Origin: Ampelocalamus luodianensis
Taxonomy: Eukaryota; Streptophyta; Magnoliopsida; Poales; Poaceae
Direction of reading: 5' to 3'
Assembly (NCBI GenBank): GCA_036346255.1
Contig: CM070617.1
Location: forward strand, 5,745,501-5,809,500
Length of the DNA: 64,000 nt
Both the position numbers and the translations under genes were made by a program. Below the pieces are notes generated by a model. That model was not told where the DNA came from, did no database searches, and worked only from the letters and a program-made list of their open reading frames with translations. Of this stretch, positions 11,094-22,268 are shown in pieces (position 1 is the stretch's first letter; the number at the start of each line of letters is the position of its first letter).

Positions 11094-11913
11094 TCAGTAC
11101 TGCTCCGGCCAGTCGCCGTAGATGCCGCTCGTCTTCCTGCGGCCCAGACGCGTCAGAGCGCCGGCCTTGCCATCATCCTGCTCCTGGTGCTGCTGAAGAA
11201 GAAGACGATCGCGCACGGCCGCAGCATGCACCGGCGGGAACGCCCTCGCGAGAGCCGGCGCAGCCGCGGCGTAGCTATTGACACGCGGCGCCGCGGCCGC
11301 GGGGAAGATCACCCTCGCAGGCGGTGTCGCGCTCCGGCGCGCCTCCACACCCCCAGGGTAGCGCATCTCTGCACGAAAACGCAAGGACGAGTCAAATCGA
11401 GCGACGACTCGCGAGATCCCGACGCGATCGGCCATGCACACGTACGCGTGAGCGTGAGCTAGCGCGCGTACCTGGTGCAGATGCGTGGGCGAACGCGCAC
11501 TTGCCCCCGAAATGGCAAGTGCCCTTGTCCCTGAACTCGAAGCACACCCTGCCGCCGCCGTGTAACCCGCCGGATCCCCTGGCGTGCCCGTGCTCGTGCT
11601 CGTGCTCTGCAGGCCTCCGCCACCCGCCGCCGCCGAGCGTGGGCAGCGGCGGGCGCAGCTCGGCGCTGCCGTGCGCGAACGTGCACCCGTCCTCGTACAC
11701 GCAGCGCCCGCTCGCCTCGTACTTGTCACACAGCTTCGTCTTGTAGTACACCTTCTCCGGCGGCTCCGGGTGCTGCCCCTGCCCCACCACCGCCGCCGCC
11801 TGCTGCCGGTTCTGCTGGCGCGGCTGCCTCCCCGACGACAGCACGATCACGTCCTCCGGCGACGACTCCCAGCGGCGGTACCCGGCCGCGGCGGCGTGGT
11901 TCTCCCTCTCCAT
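11094..11913 (-). CDS. Tandem CCCH zinc-finger protein
   Basis: Two exons (11913-11472 and 11368-11094, intron GT-AG, split codon rebuilt as Glu) encode 238 residues. Two C-x8-C-x5-C-x3-H fingers are visible: C62/C71/C77/H81, preceded by the lead-in VYYKTKLC, and C124/C133/C139/H143. The linker between them is Gly/His-rich. The C-terminus is Ala-rich and ends in GIYGDWPEQY, a tail shared with small plant CCCH proteins. The family binds A/U-rich or other single-stranded RNA, and some members act in nucleus and cytoplasm to control mRNA turnover; that role is inferred from the fingers. An in-frame upstream ATG at 11937 would add eight residues. I chose 11913 because MERENH looks like a natural start and lies nearer the conserved part. 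The coding region is much more GC-rich than its flanks, as in many grass genes. Confidence 0.9.
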
Positions 11914-12018
11914 GGCGGCCGATTCGATCGGAACCACGACAAAAAACCTAGGTTTAGTGTGCGCGGCCGGGTTGATAGATGGGAGGAGGGAGGACTAGTA
12001 GTAGACTAGGAGAGAGAG

Positions 12019-12025
12019 ATTTATA
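12019..12025 (-). promoter_or_regulatory. TATA box of the CCCH zinc-finger gene
   Basis: The minus strand reads GCTATAAATC about 106 bp upstream of the chosen ATG. Transcription would start near 11990, leaving a short leader. Confidence 0.6.
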
Positions 12026-12179
12026 GCGAGGAGAGGGGATTAAGGCATCGATTTGGGGGCTCCTGAGCAATCGGGATCGGGTCAGAAGGGATTAATCGGT
12101 TAATCCTACCTGCCTGGCTCCAGATTGGATTCGAAGCTTGGAACGGGTTAGCATCTCGGATCGGACGAATGCAGTGCGA

Positions 12180-12215
12180 TACATGCCTCGTCTCGTCTCG
12201 TTTCGTTTCGTTTCC
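12180..12215. repeat. Short TCTCG/TTTCG pentamer repeat
   Basis: CTCGTCTCGTCTCG followed by TTTCGTTTCG forms a small pyrimidine-rich repeat upstream of the CCCH gene, probably in its promoter region. Confidence 0.6.
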
Positions 12216-12286
12216 CATCGAAATCTGTGCGCGTGTGGAAGGTGGTATTGTCGTCTGATCATGGAGAGCATCGGCGAGTTAGGCTT

Positions 12287-12434
12287 TGGGCCTCCTTGCC
12301 CCCTAGGGTTTAAGCAAGAGTTATACTTTCCGGCCTGAGTAAGAAAATGGTTCTGGCATGTAATGGGCCAGCATTCTGGCTTTCGGCCCAAATAATAAAA
12401 TGGGCCTAATTTAGTGGTTCGAAAAGGATGGGCC
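12287..12434. promoter_or_regulatory. Cluster of site II (TGGGCC) elements and a telo-box
   Basis: TGGGCC or its complement occurs at 12287, 12364, 12385, 12401 and 12429. A telo-box (TAGGGTTT) is at 12304. Site II elements with telo-boxes are known TCP-linked promoter elements of growth and translation genes. The cluster is 270-420 bp upstream of the CCCH TATA box. It could instead mark an unseen promoter. The functional link is inferred. Confidence 0.5.
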
Positions 12435-13410
12435 AGAATCCTCATGTAACAACTCATCGCTCCTTTGGTTTTTCTACCTCTTTTTTTTAGCAGAGCAGGA
12501 GTTCTGAAAAAACTCACTGTTTTCAGCATATGCTCGGTTTCAGGAAACTTGGTCCAACAATCATTTTTTTTTTTGGATGGGTAGTTGTTTGTCAGTTGCC
12601 ACATGTTCTTTTCGTAAATATAACAACAATGGATGTAAATTAGACCATTTTAGATATCTGGCCACTGATTCCCTGTCTCTTCTCCTGCGTTATTTTCTGC
12701 ACTGGTAATCGGCCCAGAACATACTCGTCGACAGATGGGATGATCCTTCCTCGCACATTATGACCGGCTGGGAAGGAAAATGCACTGTACTCTTCCAATT
12801 CCTAATGACAAATTAATCGATCATGCATGCAAAACAAGTAAAATCTAATCTTACATTGCTACTGAGGCTGACGGGCAGCTGCCTAACTCGTATCGTATGC
12901 CATATGAAGTTCCATTTCAGACGTACGTTGCAGGGACGAAATATATAGGATCAGATTTTTCGCGTTTGCGATCTGCAACCAGCACTAGTATTGATCACAG
13001 GCTGCACAGTACCCATGCCATGATGTGCTTAGACATGGAACACGAAAAGAGAACACAGGCTAGATAGCTGGTTTGGTGAAGGGAGAGGAGAGGAGAGGAA
13101 ATGGAGGAGCAAATCAAGGATTGTGTGTGTATGAAAGAAATGGGCATGCATGCATTGCAGGTTTGCAGCGGAGTGAACAGTAGTATCAGCCGCATCCAGT
13201 AACCATGCAGGTTGGCCAAGGCCTTGTCGTCATGATTCTCCATGGTCTCCATCGTTCGCCCCTCATCCTCCTCTCACATGCGAGTCACAGTACTAGCAAT
13301 GCAACTGGAGAGAGAGAGTATAAAACAAGAAGTGAAAAAGAGATGCACGGGTTCCATCATTGTCCCCTATAGGCATCCATCGCTTCTCTGATTCTCACAA
13401 GAGGAGATAA
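12435..13410. other. Intergenic, no supported gene
   Basis: This stretch includes a GGAGA-type purine repeat (13081-13100) and an 85-residue minus-strand frame at 12995-13252 without recognisable features. I see no exon with support. Confidence 0.4.
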
Positions 13411-13651
13411 TGTAAATAATACATAGAAAAATAGAAACGAAAAACACTGATTTTTCGTGAAAAACCTCTTTCTGGAAAAATTATATGTGCATGAAGTTAG
13501 TATCACTATACGAGAATATGTTAAAATAAAGTTCTTTATCTTCTTTATGGACTACAGGGATATATTTATAGTGATATATAAAAGACTTTGTGTAGAGTAG
13601 AACTATGAGTTTGAGTAGGAAATAAAATTCGTATAACACATAAACACAATT
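13411..13651 (-). mobile_element. 3' LTR of the copia element, larger part
   Basis: Starts TGTAAATAATACATAG on the plus strand and aligns with 27028-27054 and 31605-31815. It is cut at the CAATT duplication by the solo LTR at 13652-14412 and resumes at 14418. Confidence 0.8.
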
Positions 13652-14412
13652 TGTTGGACGAGGGTCCTCGCGCTACCTCGAGCCAACGGTAACCTTGCGA
13701 AGGCATGACGCCTCGAACGGATCAAGTCCAGATAAGGTTCGGGGATCGACCCGCAGACAGGGTCCAGGGGCCAACCTCGCCGAGGTACGACATATCAGCG
13801 AACCCACTTCATACGAGGTCAGGGGACCAACCCCGGACGGAGTCCGAAGGCCAACCTCGTCGAGGTATGATACCTTGGCGAACCGACTCTAGACGAGGTT
13901 CGGGGACCAACCCCGGACGGGGTCTGGGGGCCAACCTCGCCGAGGTACGACACATCGGCGAACTCACTCGGGACACGGTCAGGGATCCAACCCTGGACGG
14001 GATGCAGGAGTCAACCTCGCAGATGTACGACAGATCGGCGAACCCACTCCAGGCGAGGTCCGAAGACCAACCCTAGACGTAGTCTCGGGGCCAACCTCGC
14101 CGAGGTACAACACATCGGCGGACCCACTTGAAGGTGGCGGAACCTGCTTGGCGAAACAGGCGAAAGTACCCTCGGGATGAACTAGGTACTAAGGGCAACG
14201 ATGTAACTTCGCAGGCATACCCTTCCCACTCTATAAATAGGCTCCATGTAAATGAGAGGAGAGGCCATTTTGTAACAACCACTACACATATGCAATAGAT
14301 GAGGATGGATTGTGGTCTTTGATTCTCGTGGAGGTCTCCTTGCACCCACGGCGGTTGACGTAACCGACCGGGGGTGCCTACAAGTTCACTGTCCGATTTT
14401 GTATCGATGACA
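13652..14412 (+). mobile_element. Solo LTR (761 bp), target duplication CAATT
   Basis: Begins TGTTGGACGAGG and ends ATCGATGACA, flanked by CAATT at 13647-13651 and 14413-14417. A TATA box (CTATAAATAGG, about 14231) and a downstream leader place the promoter on the plus strand. The U3 part carries a five-unit 80-bp repeat. No internal retrotransposon sequence accompanies it, so it is a solo LTR left by LTR-LTR recombination. Its family was not identified. Confidence 0.9.
13736..14136 (+). repeat. 80-bp tandem repeat, five units, in a solo LTR
   Basis: Five units of 80-81 bp, each with GGACCAACCC-like, GGCCAACCTCG and GAGGTACGACA..CGGCGAAC blocks. They lie in U3, 100-500 bp upstream of the LTR TATA box, where repeated motifs often act as enhancers. 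Open frames across the repeat are by-products of its periodicity. Confidence 0.9.
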
Positions 14413-14439
14413 CAATTCGTATCACACTCAACCTCAACA

Positions 14440-14450
14440 ATCCCCACATT
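14440..14450 (-). promoter_or_regulatory. Polypurine tract of the copia element
   Basis: The minus strand reads AATGTGGGGAT immediately before the LTR start TGTTGAGG. This is the usual copia arrangement for plus-strand priming. Confidence 0.7.
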
Positions 14451-16246
14451 GTTCCTCATGTAGCCAAAACAAAACGCGATCTCCTCAAAACAGATTACCA
14501 TAAACATCTTGTGCACCGAACGTCCATAGGATCACTGAATGATACCAACTAAGCCTGAGCAAAACTCAAACTTAGCGATAGGAATTGATTTTGTCATCAT
14601 ATCAGCTGAATTACCATGTGTACTTTATCTTGCTGACTTTATTGTCACCTTGAATAATGACATCTCGAATGTAATGATATTTGATGTCAATGTTCTTCGT
14701 TCTCTCATAAAACATATGATCCTTCATAAGACAAATAACACTTTGACTGTCACAGAATATTGTAGTGCAAAACGTATTTCCACAAAGCTCGGTAAACAAA
14801 CATCTTCTTTGCAAGCTTCAGAAATAGCCATATACTCGGCTTCTGTATTAGATAAGGTAATAGTAGCTTGGATACTTGCTTTTCAACTAATGACACATCC
14901 TCCGATAGTGAACATATAGCCATTAAGAGATCTTCTCTTATCCAAATCTACAGCAAAATCTGAGTCTACATAACCAACGATTCCATCTTTAGTTTTCCCA
15001 AACTATAAACAAGCATAAGATGTGCCCCATAAGTATCTAAAAATCCATTGAAATGCTTTCCAATACTATTTGCCAGGATTAGCCATGTATCTACTAACAA
15101 CACTCAATGTTTAAGAAAAATCGGGGCAAAAGCATAACATGGCATAAGTAAGTGAACCAACTGCACTGGCATATAAAACTCTAAATATGTACTCAACTTT
15201 ATCACCTGATTGTGGACATGACGTTGAAGAAAGTTTGAAATATGCAGCTAATATATTATTCACTGGTTTGACCTTATGCATGTTGAAACAATAAAAAACT
15301 TTATCAATATACCCTTCTGACTTATACAAAAAATTTCAAACCATCTATCTCTGGTAATTTCTATACCAAGTATCTTCTTTGATGCACCAAGATCATTCAT
15401 CTCAAATTCACTCCTCAATCGTGCCTTCAACTTTGAAATTTATGCATTGTCTTTTGAAACAATCAACACATCATCAACGTATAAAAGCAAATAACTAGTT
15501 GAACCATTAACATTGTTCAAAATAAACACATCTATCGTAATCGGATCTTTTAAAATCCTGAGAGATCAAAAATGAGTCAAATATCTTGTACCACTATCTA
15601 GGTGATTGCTTTAAACCATAAAGAGATTTCTTTAAATTGCAAGCATAATTCTCCATAAAAATATCTTCCTCCAATTCCCCATAAAAGAACGCAGCTTTCA
15701 CGTCCAATTGTTCAAGCTCATAATCATGCGTAGCCACTATGCTGAGTAAAATACGAATGAAACTATACTTCACAACTAGGGAAAAGACATCTGTGAAATC
15801 AATACCTGGAAATTGGTTGTATCATTTAGCAGTGAGCCTTGCCTTGTACCTAACCTCTTCAGTTGGTGACATGCCTTATTTCTTCTTTATGATCCATTTG
15901 CAGCGAATATCCTTCTTATCAATTAGCAACTTGACCAGCTCTAAAGTGTCATTCTTCTGAAGAGATTACATCTCATCATGCATGGCAGCCATCCATCTCT
16001 CTAAAATATCAGAAGACATAGCCTTTGAATAAGTGAAAGGTTATGCGATACCTCCAATTTTGCTGCCACATTCAAAGGATAAGCAATAACATCAGCTTCT
16101 ACAATCAATCTCTTGGGAGCTTAAATATTCCTTTTAGGTTTGTCGGCTGTAATAGAATGTTGTGGTGGTTGAAAGACAACAGGAACATCATGTATATTTT
16201 CTTTTTGGTTTCTGGTATAGATCTTGAATCAATAACATGCTCCACC
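14451..16246 (-). pseudogene. Copia pol 3' half (RT and RNase H), many stops
   Basis: On the minus strand, RNase H motifs (YVDSDFAVDLDKRRS, SNTEAEYMAISEACKE) lie at about 14770-14980. The RT active site (YLLLYVDDVLIVSKD) lies at about 15450-15520, with NDLGASKKILGIEI just after it. Numerous stops and frame changes show it is dead. The segment is interrupted at 16246 by a solo LTR and continues at 21957. Confidence 0.85.
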
Positions 16247-17225
16247 TGAAGGGATACGAGTAGGCTACACTAGCTGACAATTCAAAAAAAAATCTACCAT
16301 GTAGATCAGGAGCCATGTAAGCAAGAGATTATAGATCGTTACCACTAGACGTACAATGCAGCTAAAGAAGAGTTAGAGCAGCCTGATGCAACGTCGAGCA
16401 CATCAATGTAGTGATCATAGTCGATTGTCCAACATTCTCGGCACCGATCGTCTCCTTCAGCAACCTATCACGTTCTTTGCGTAGGTCGTGGATCGTCCTT
16501 AATCAGCACAACAATAACCACAATAGCACCTTTATGGTATCCACACGTCCAGGGGTGGAACGTCATACGTCGGTGTACTAGCATCAACATACACGATAGG
16601 GCCTTCGGAAGATGGCGGGTAGGGTTTAAGTGGAGCAACTCTTATGTGCCAACACCCCATGCATGTCCTTATAAAGAGCCCATAATGGATCCTATTTGAA
16701 CTCCTTTGTTCCAACCTATTAAGTGTGCGACCCTGTAGGTTCATGCGTAATCGGTTATGACTCGAAAACACCTTTGTGACCATAAGTTGTTAGCGGTTCG
16801 AAGCAGGACATAATAATTCCTGAATACATATAAATATTATATGGAATGAACCTTATGCAATATGATCTGTAATCATGTCCTTATCACTTACAACCAGGAA
16901 GCATCTCCATACAACCAGGTTCTATTTAGTCACGATCAGTTCGTAACTCCTTACGACCAGTTCATCAACCAGTTAGTAATCATGTTCGACCAATTTATGA
17001 CTAGTCCGTATCTCCATACGACCAGTTCATTTCTGGTCGGACTAAACAACATGCTTGCATATTCTCCTTTTGCCTCACGGTATATAGTTGAACTCGGTGA
17101 GATATTTTGTCATCCATGGACTGTTCAATACTTTCTCGATCAAGTGACAAATAACTTCATTTGGTCAACTTTTCGACCACTAGTGGCACGCCCATGCACT
17201 TTCTTTATCCGATTACATCGAGGGG

Positions 17226-20200
17226 TGTAACATCCCAAAGTTCTGTTACCAAAATAAAATAAATAAAGATATTATTTTATTGGATTTTCTAGTTGTCAAA
17301 TAATTCTATTGATTTTCTGGAATTTAAAACAAGTTTTCTTTGTTAAAAGAAAACAAAATCAATTATTTAATTTCGTGGTTTCAAAGCCAAAAAGAAAATT
17401 TATTGAGTTTTATGAGTTTTTATGGGATTTGAAGTGAAAAATAAAATTTTAAGTAATTTCTGGAATTTTTGGGAATTTTAAAAACTATTTACTATTTATT
17501 TTAAAACAAAAATAATTACTGTACAAAAATAAAAACTAAATTTAAATTGGAATTATTTTTATTAAGTGAAAAATAATTCAAGGCATTTTTGTGAATTTTT
17601 CTAGAATTTTTGGACGCTATTTGCTATTTTCTAAAAATCAATTTGATTTATTGATTTTTTTTAAATCCGAAAATCAAGAAAAACTGTTCGGGCCTCCCGT
17701 ACCTCGTGAACAGTAACTATGTACAGTAAATTATAAACAGTAAAATATGGCGTTCGGACCGTCTGGACAATTTCTTTTTATTTTTATTTTTTTTCTCGCT
17801 GAATATCTATTTAACTTTGAAAATTCATATCTAATTCATTTCAACTCCAAATCAAGTGAAACCAGTTTTGATATTTTTCATTTTAAATTATTTTTATTTT
17901 AAAATAGGTTTCAAACTTGTTTAGTGCATATAAAATATAGTTTTGAAAATTTATCCTTAAACTGAATTGTTTTCACACTACGAAATGCTTTTAATTTGGA
18001 AAATTCATATAAAATGTTTCTGAACTCCAAATGAGTTGAACCAAATTATTTTGGTCCTATAATTTTATTCTCTATTTTATCCTTCAAACATCTCGACCGA
18101 ACTCCATAAGCGATGCAAAGTAACATTCCCGTTCATTTGATGAGTTCATCCGAGATGGGTTGATCCTATTCACCTATTTAAAATCTGAGCATCAATTCAA
18201 ATCCTTGTTCTAAATATATTTGATCTATTACTAAATCTTTATTCCAAAAATAATAAAATAATATATATATATAAAAAAAATTCAAACTTCCCGTTGGTCA
18301 CCCATCCCAACTCTGCCACAAGCCCAGCACACTTAACTTTCAAAAACTTCCCAAAGCACTACCACCTTTCCTTCTTTCTTTCATTTCTCTAACCCCCCTC
18401 TCATTCCTTTATGCTTTCCTTCCCATCCCTTTCTTCCCCAACAATTTTTGTCCAGAACGTGTGCAGCAGCACAACCTCCATTAACGCCCACACATAAGCT
18501 TCCTAACCCCACGATTTTCTCCACGATTTCTCCCGGAATCTTAGGCATTCAAACCACCTCATCTAAACTCCCCCATTCCACCCACCTCCCCCCTTTCTTG
18601 GGCACGAATTCGTTGGTTTCCGCAACGGCCGCCACGTTCACCACGCACGTCGATCTCCCTCCACGGTCCACCTCCACCCCTATATAAGAGAGCCCTGGGT
18701 GCCTCTCATCTCCCTCATTCATCCCCGAAAATCTTAGTTCCTCCCTCCCTTTATCCTCTCCACAATCGAAGTTTTTCCGTCGTAGGACGAACGCCGTTCA
18801 TCGGCCATTTGCGTCACCTACAGTGGAGCCCCGCCACCATCGACCACACCATCAAGCCGCCGCGCGACGTTCTACGCGGTGCTCCCCTCGCCGCGAACTT
18901 CGCCGAGCATCGCCGCCACCGTGAGACCGCAGGCGCTCGCCGCCGCCAATCACACGTCCGCGCACCGCCACCTCCTACAGCCTCGTTGCAAGGTGAGCAA
19001 TCCATTTTTGTCGTTTGCCGATCACCTCTTCCCTTCCTTTGGCCGACGCTGTCATCCTTTCTTTTACTTCCATGCGTGCTGTTCGTTGAGGAAGATAATG
19101 AACAGTGCTCAATTATCTAGTCATGGCTTCAACTTTGTACATACACATTTTAATCCTTTCAAAAATTTGTTCTCTCTCATAAAAACTCTGAATCCATTGA
19201 TTCTTCCTCCTAAATTCATCTATATTCATCTACTATTTTTAGTATTTATTTTGTAATTTTTAGATTTTATTTAATATCCATTAATTATTCGGTCCTTTTG
19301 CCCGTCGTCGCTTTTCCTCGCCATCGCCAATCTTGCGCTTCCCCAACCAAGGTGAGCATTGCGCCTCCCATGGTTCCTCCTTAATTTCACCACAGACCTC
19401 ACCCGCTAACTCCTCTCCGTTTGCCCGAACGACGATGTCAACCCGGTCGTCTCTGCGCGTCCGCCACTATCCGATGTCTCCCGGCCGAACCGTCTGCGGC
19501 GTTGGGTTCGCCTCGACATGTTCTACATCGTACATCCTCACCATGTCCATAAAACTCTTTCCTTGATCCCATTCAATCCGAAATACAATTTCTAGTGAAT
19601 AGTATTTTCGGAATTCTATCATTTCATGTGATTTTCAACATTCCAGAATTTCGTTCTCCCTCATACGAACTCCGATTCAGTCGATTCAACTTCCTAGATT
19701 CATATAAAGTCGATACCTTCGTCCCAGTATTTATTTTATATTTTTTTGGATTTTATTTGGTTTGTATTTGAGTATTATTTGAATTCGGATCGTTTACGCG
19801 TATAGATTTCGACGACTTCGGACGGCCGGATTTCGACGCCGTTTAAGAACAACATCTAAGCAAGCAAGGCAAGTTACATTCTTGATCATACTTGCACCTA
19901 TTATTTAAAATTATTTAAGTTATGTTTCAAATTATTACTACATGCTTATTTATATTCAGTAATTTAAATCCTTGTTTTTGAAATTATAGTTATGCCTAAA
20001 ATCCCTTTGTATGGCCAATTTTGATATCAAATCAAACATATTGTCACCTTAGATAAAAACCTAGTTGATACAATAGTATGGACTGGGATCATTTGGAAAA
20101 TATTGTGTTTAGCCATGCTTATCGATCACATATGTTTCATTTGGGAAATTTCAGCCAAAAGTCAAATGTTGTTTAAATTGTACCCTTGACATTGGCGTGT

Positions 20201-21378
20201 CATGGGAGTTTTACAATTGTTTGAAAGATAAAATAAAATGATGGTTTGGACTTGGGCGAAATGGTTGTCTGGTGGGTGCAGGTTTATGCACGGGTTCAAC
20301 CGGGTAGGTTGAGGCCCGTGGTTCGCTGGTTGTCGCTGGGTCGCTTAAGGACCGGTCTTCGAGCCGCATCTTGCTAAGCCACATCGCACTACCACATGTC
20401 TGTATGGGCGACTGGTGATTAATTTGCAAAGTTCCATCATGGTCGCCCCATCATTGTAGTGGGTGGTCTTTCATGACTTTTGTTAGTCCCACCGCGCAAG
20501 AGGGGCTGAACCTCCCGCGGACGGGTAGTCCAAAGGGGTGAAACCTTAGCGAGGAGGACTATGGTGGGATAGCGTATTGTAAAGGCCTTGACACGTACTC
20601 TAGACTGCTTACCCAAGGTAGTGAGCGGTGGTATCGACGGATGCCAAACAACTAGAGAATTCATGTCTTGTGGGTAAAGTTGTACAACCTCTGCAGAGTG
20701 TAAAACTATTCGAATAGCCGTGTCCACGGTCATGGACATGCTGGCAAAGCCACTCAAAGTTAGATTTTGGTTTTGTTTGAAAAAGACTTCTTCAAACTGG
20801 TTTATCCGAATGGGAATTGGGCAGGAAGCCATGTGATAGGAGGGTATCCTTCACTATTCATGTGTGAATGTTATCTGACTATAAAATTGAGAATTTATAA
20901 AAATGAATCTTAGTTATAGAACAACTGCTTTGGAACTTAGTACAAGTATTTAAAGAAAATGATGATTTATGCAAAATAACACTATAAGCCTTCCTTTGTT
21001 ACATCCATTTATGCATGTCATTCTGTTATTTGACGGGTGTAACTTGCGAGCACGGAAGTTGTGCTCATTCTTGCTTATTGCAAACAAATTTCAGAGGAGA
21101 AGAACTTCACTTCAGGTGTGGATCATGACGACTAGGCCGCTACCCCAGTCGATTGCCTGTGGCAGATTGCTGGACCCTACTACTTCTTCATTGTCTTTCG
21201 CTGTGTTTATTTAATGTTGCCCTGTAAGGCTATCTTGTAATCAACTCTGTTGTATTTAATAACTTTTAACGTTTATGGTTGTGTTATCACATTTGTTTAC
21301 TGTGTGAGCTAGCCACTGATCATGGGACTAGTTCAGTTATGCACAGAAGATCTGGGATATTAATCCCGGGTTCTTACA
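17226..21378 (+). mobile_element. LTR-A: 4.15-kb solo LTR, target duplication AGGGG
   Basis: Begins TGTAACATCCCAAAG and ends CCCGGGTTCTTACA, flanked by AGGGG at 17221-17225 and 21379-21383. It shares long similarity with LTR-B, LTR-C and LTR-D, including the block GCGTATAGATTTCGACGACT (about 19798). A TATA box (TATATAAG) at 18681 heads a GC-rich leader. No gag, pol, PBS or PPT is present. The size and ends suggest a long-LTR gypsy family of the Tekay/Del kind, but that is an inference. It is nested inside the LTR at 16247-21951. Confidence 0.88.
18681..18688 (+). promoter_or_regulatory. LTR-A TATA box
   Basis: TATATAAG follows a pyrimidine-rich stretch and precedes a GC-rich leader. The equivalent site in LTR-B is TATTTAAG at 23129. 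Confidence 0.6.
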
Positions 21379-21956
21379 AGGGGTCTAGAAATATCTCTCC
21401 TGTTATGTTAGGAGGGGCAAATCTCATATCCGACCAGTCACATCCTTCTGCCTATTTTATAGCATACTAAAAGCTATCTTTATAACTACACAGTTACGAA
21501 GTACCGTTTGACAACCCCTAAGTGCACTATTACACATGTAGGAAACATGCTGATATCATATCTAAGTATTATACATCATCATTACTTGAGACCAACTGAT
21601 AACATATAAAATCATAACAATCTCAATAGTGTCTCAAGGTGGAGTCATTCCAACACCATGTTCTCTAACATGTGTTCACATATCCCCATATCCATGATCG
21701 GTGAAACATGGTTATCAATCAATACATATGTTGGTCGATAAGTCACTAGTGTTCCAACCAGTGATATTCGACCAGAGATACATTTAGAATGACATCATAT
21801 AAGTTAAAGAACTTCATTAATAAATCACATACTTATTAATCTTTATAAATGATAATTCATCCAAGGAACATTGTAACATTTATTCTATAACTCATAAACA
21901 TAGACGTGATACAATCATCTCTATGTTTGCCTCTAAGGCATATCACCAACACCACC

Positions 21957-22268
21957 TACACGCTTGATTTTTGCTGCTTCTAAATAGAAACATCAATAGA
22001 TAGTTTATCATGTAACATAATAGATTCATCAAAAGTAAAACTTCTAGTAATAACCACCTTTCTAGTTTTAGGATTCCACAATTTATATACTTTCACAAAA
22101 GGTTTATAACCAAGGAAAATGCACTTAGCGGCTTTAGGATCCAATTTATCATTGCTAACATAAGTATAAACAGAACAACCAAATATTCTCAAATTTGAAT
22201 AATTTGTTAGAGAACTAGACTATACCTCAATTGGAGTCTTCTTATCAATTGCCAGATTGGGTCACCGA
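21957..22268 (-). pseudogene. Copia integrase C-terminus fragment
   Basis: The minus strand encodes RIFGCSVYTYVSNDKLDPKA, KCIFLGYK, KLWNPKTRKVVITRSFTFDE, the standard stretch after the copia integrase core. It joins 25796-27010 upstream and 14451-16246 downstream once the inserted LTRs are removed. Confidence 0.88.

Larger units (their letters stand above)
16247..21951 (-). mobile_element. Solo LTR, BARE/Angela/RIRE1-like, split by LTR-A
   Basis: On the minus strand it starts TGTTGGTGATATGCCTTAGA at 21951 and ends CTCGTATCCCTTCA at 16247. It is flanked by CCACC at 16242-16246 and 21952-21956. Without the nested LTR-A it is about 1.55 kb. The start resembles the BARE/Angela/RIRE1 copia group (recalled from known LTR starts, not searched). 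It contains repeated GACCAGT/GGTCG motifs. There is no internal region. Confidence 0.8.

Noticed and set aside
12995..13252. 85-residue minus-strand frame starting METMENHDDK
   Set aside because: No recognisable motif and no neighbouring exons. Might be a small peptide gene, but nothing supports it.
13736..14136. Regularly spaced repeats that might suggest a CRISPR-like array
   Set aside because: The units are contiguous 80-bp tandem copies without unique spacers, inside an LTR of a plant genome.
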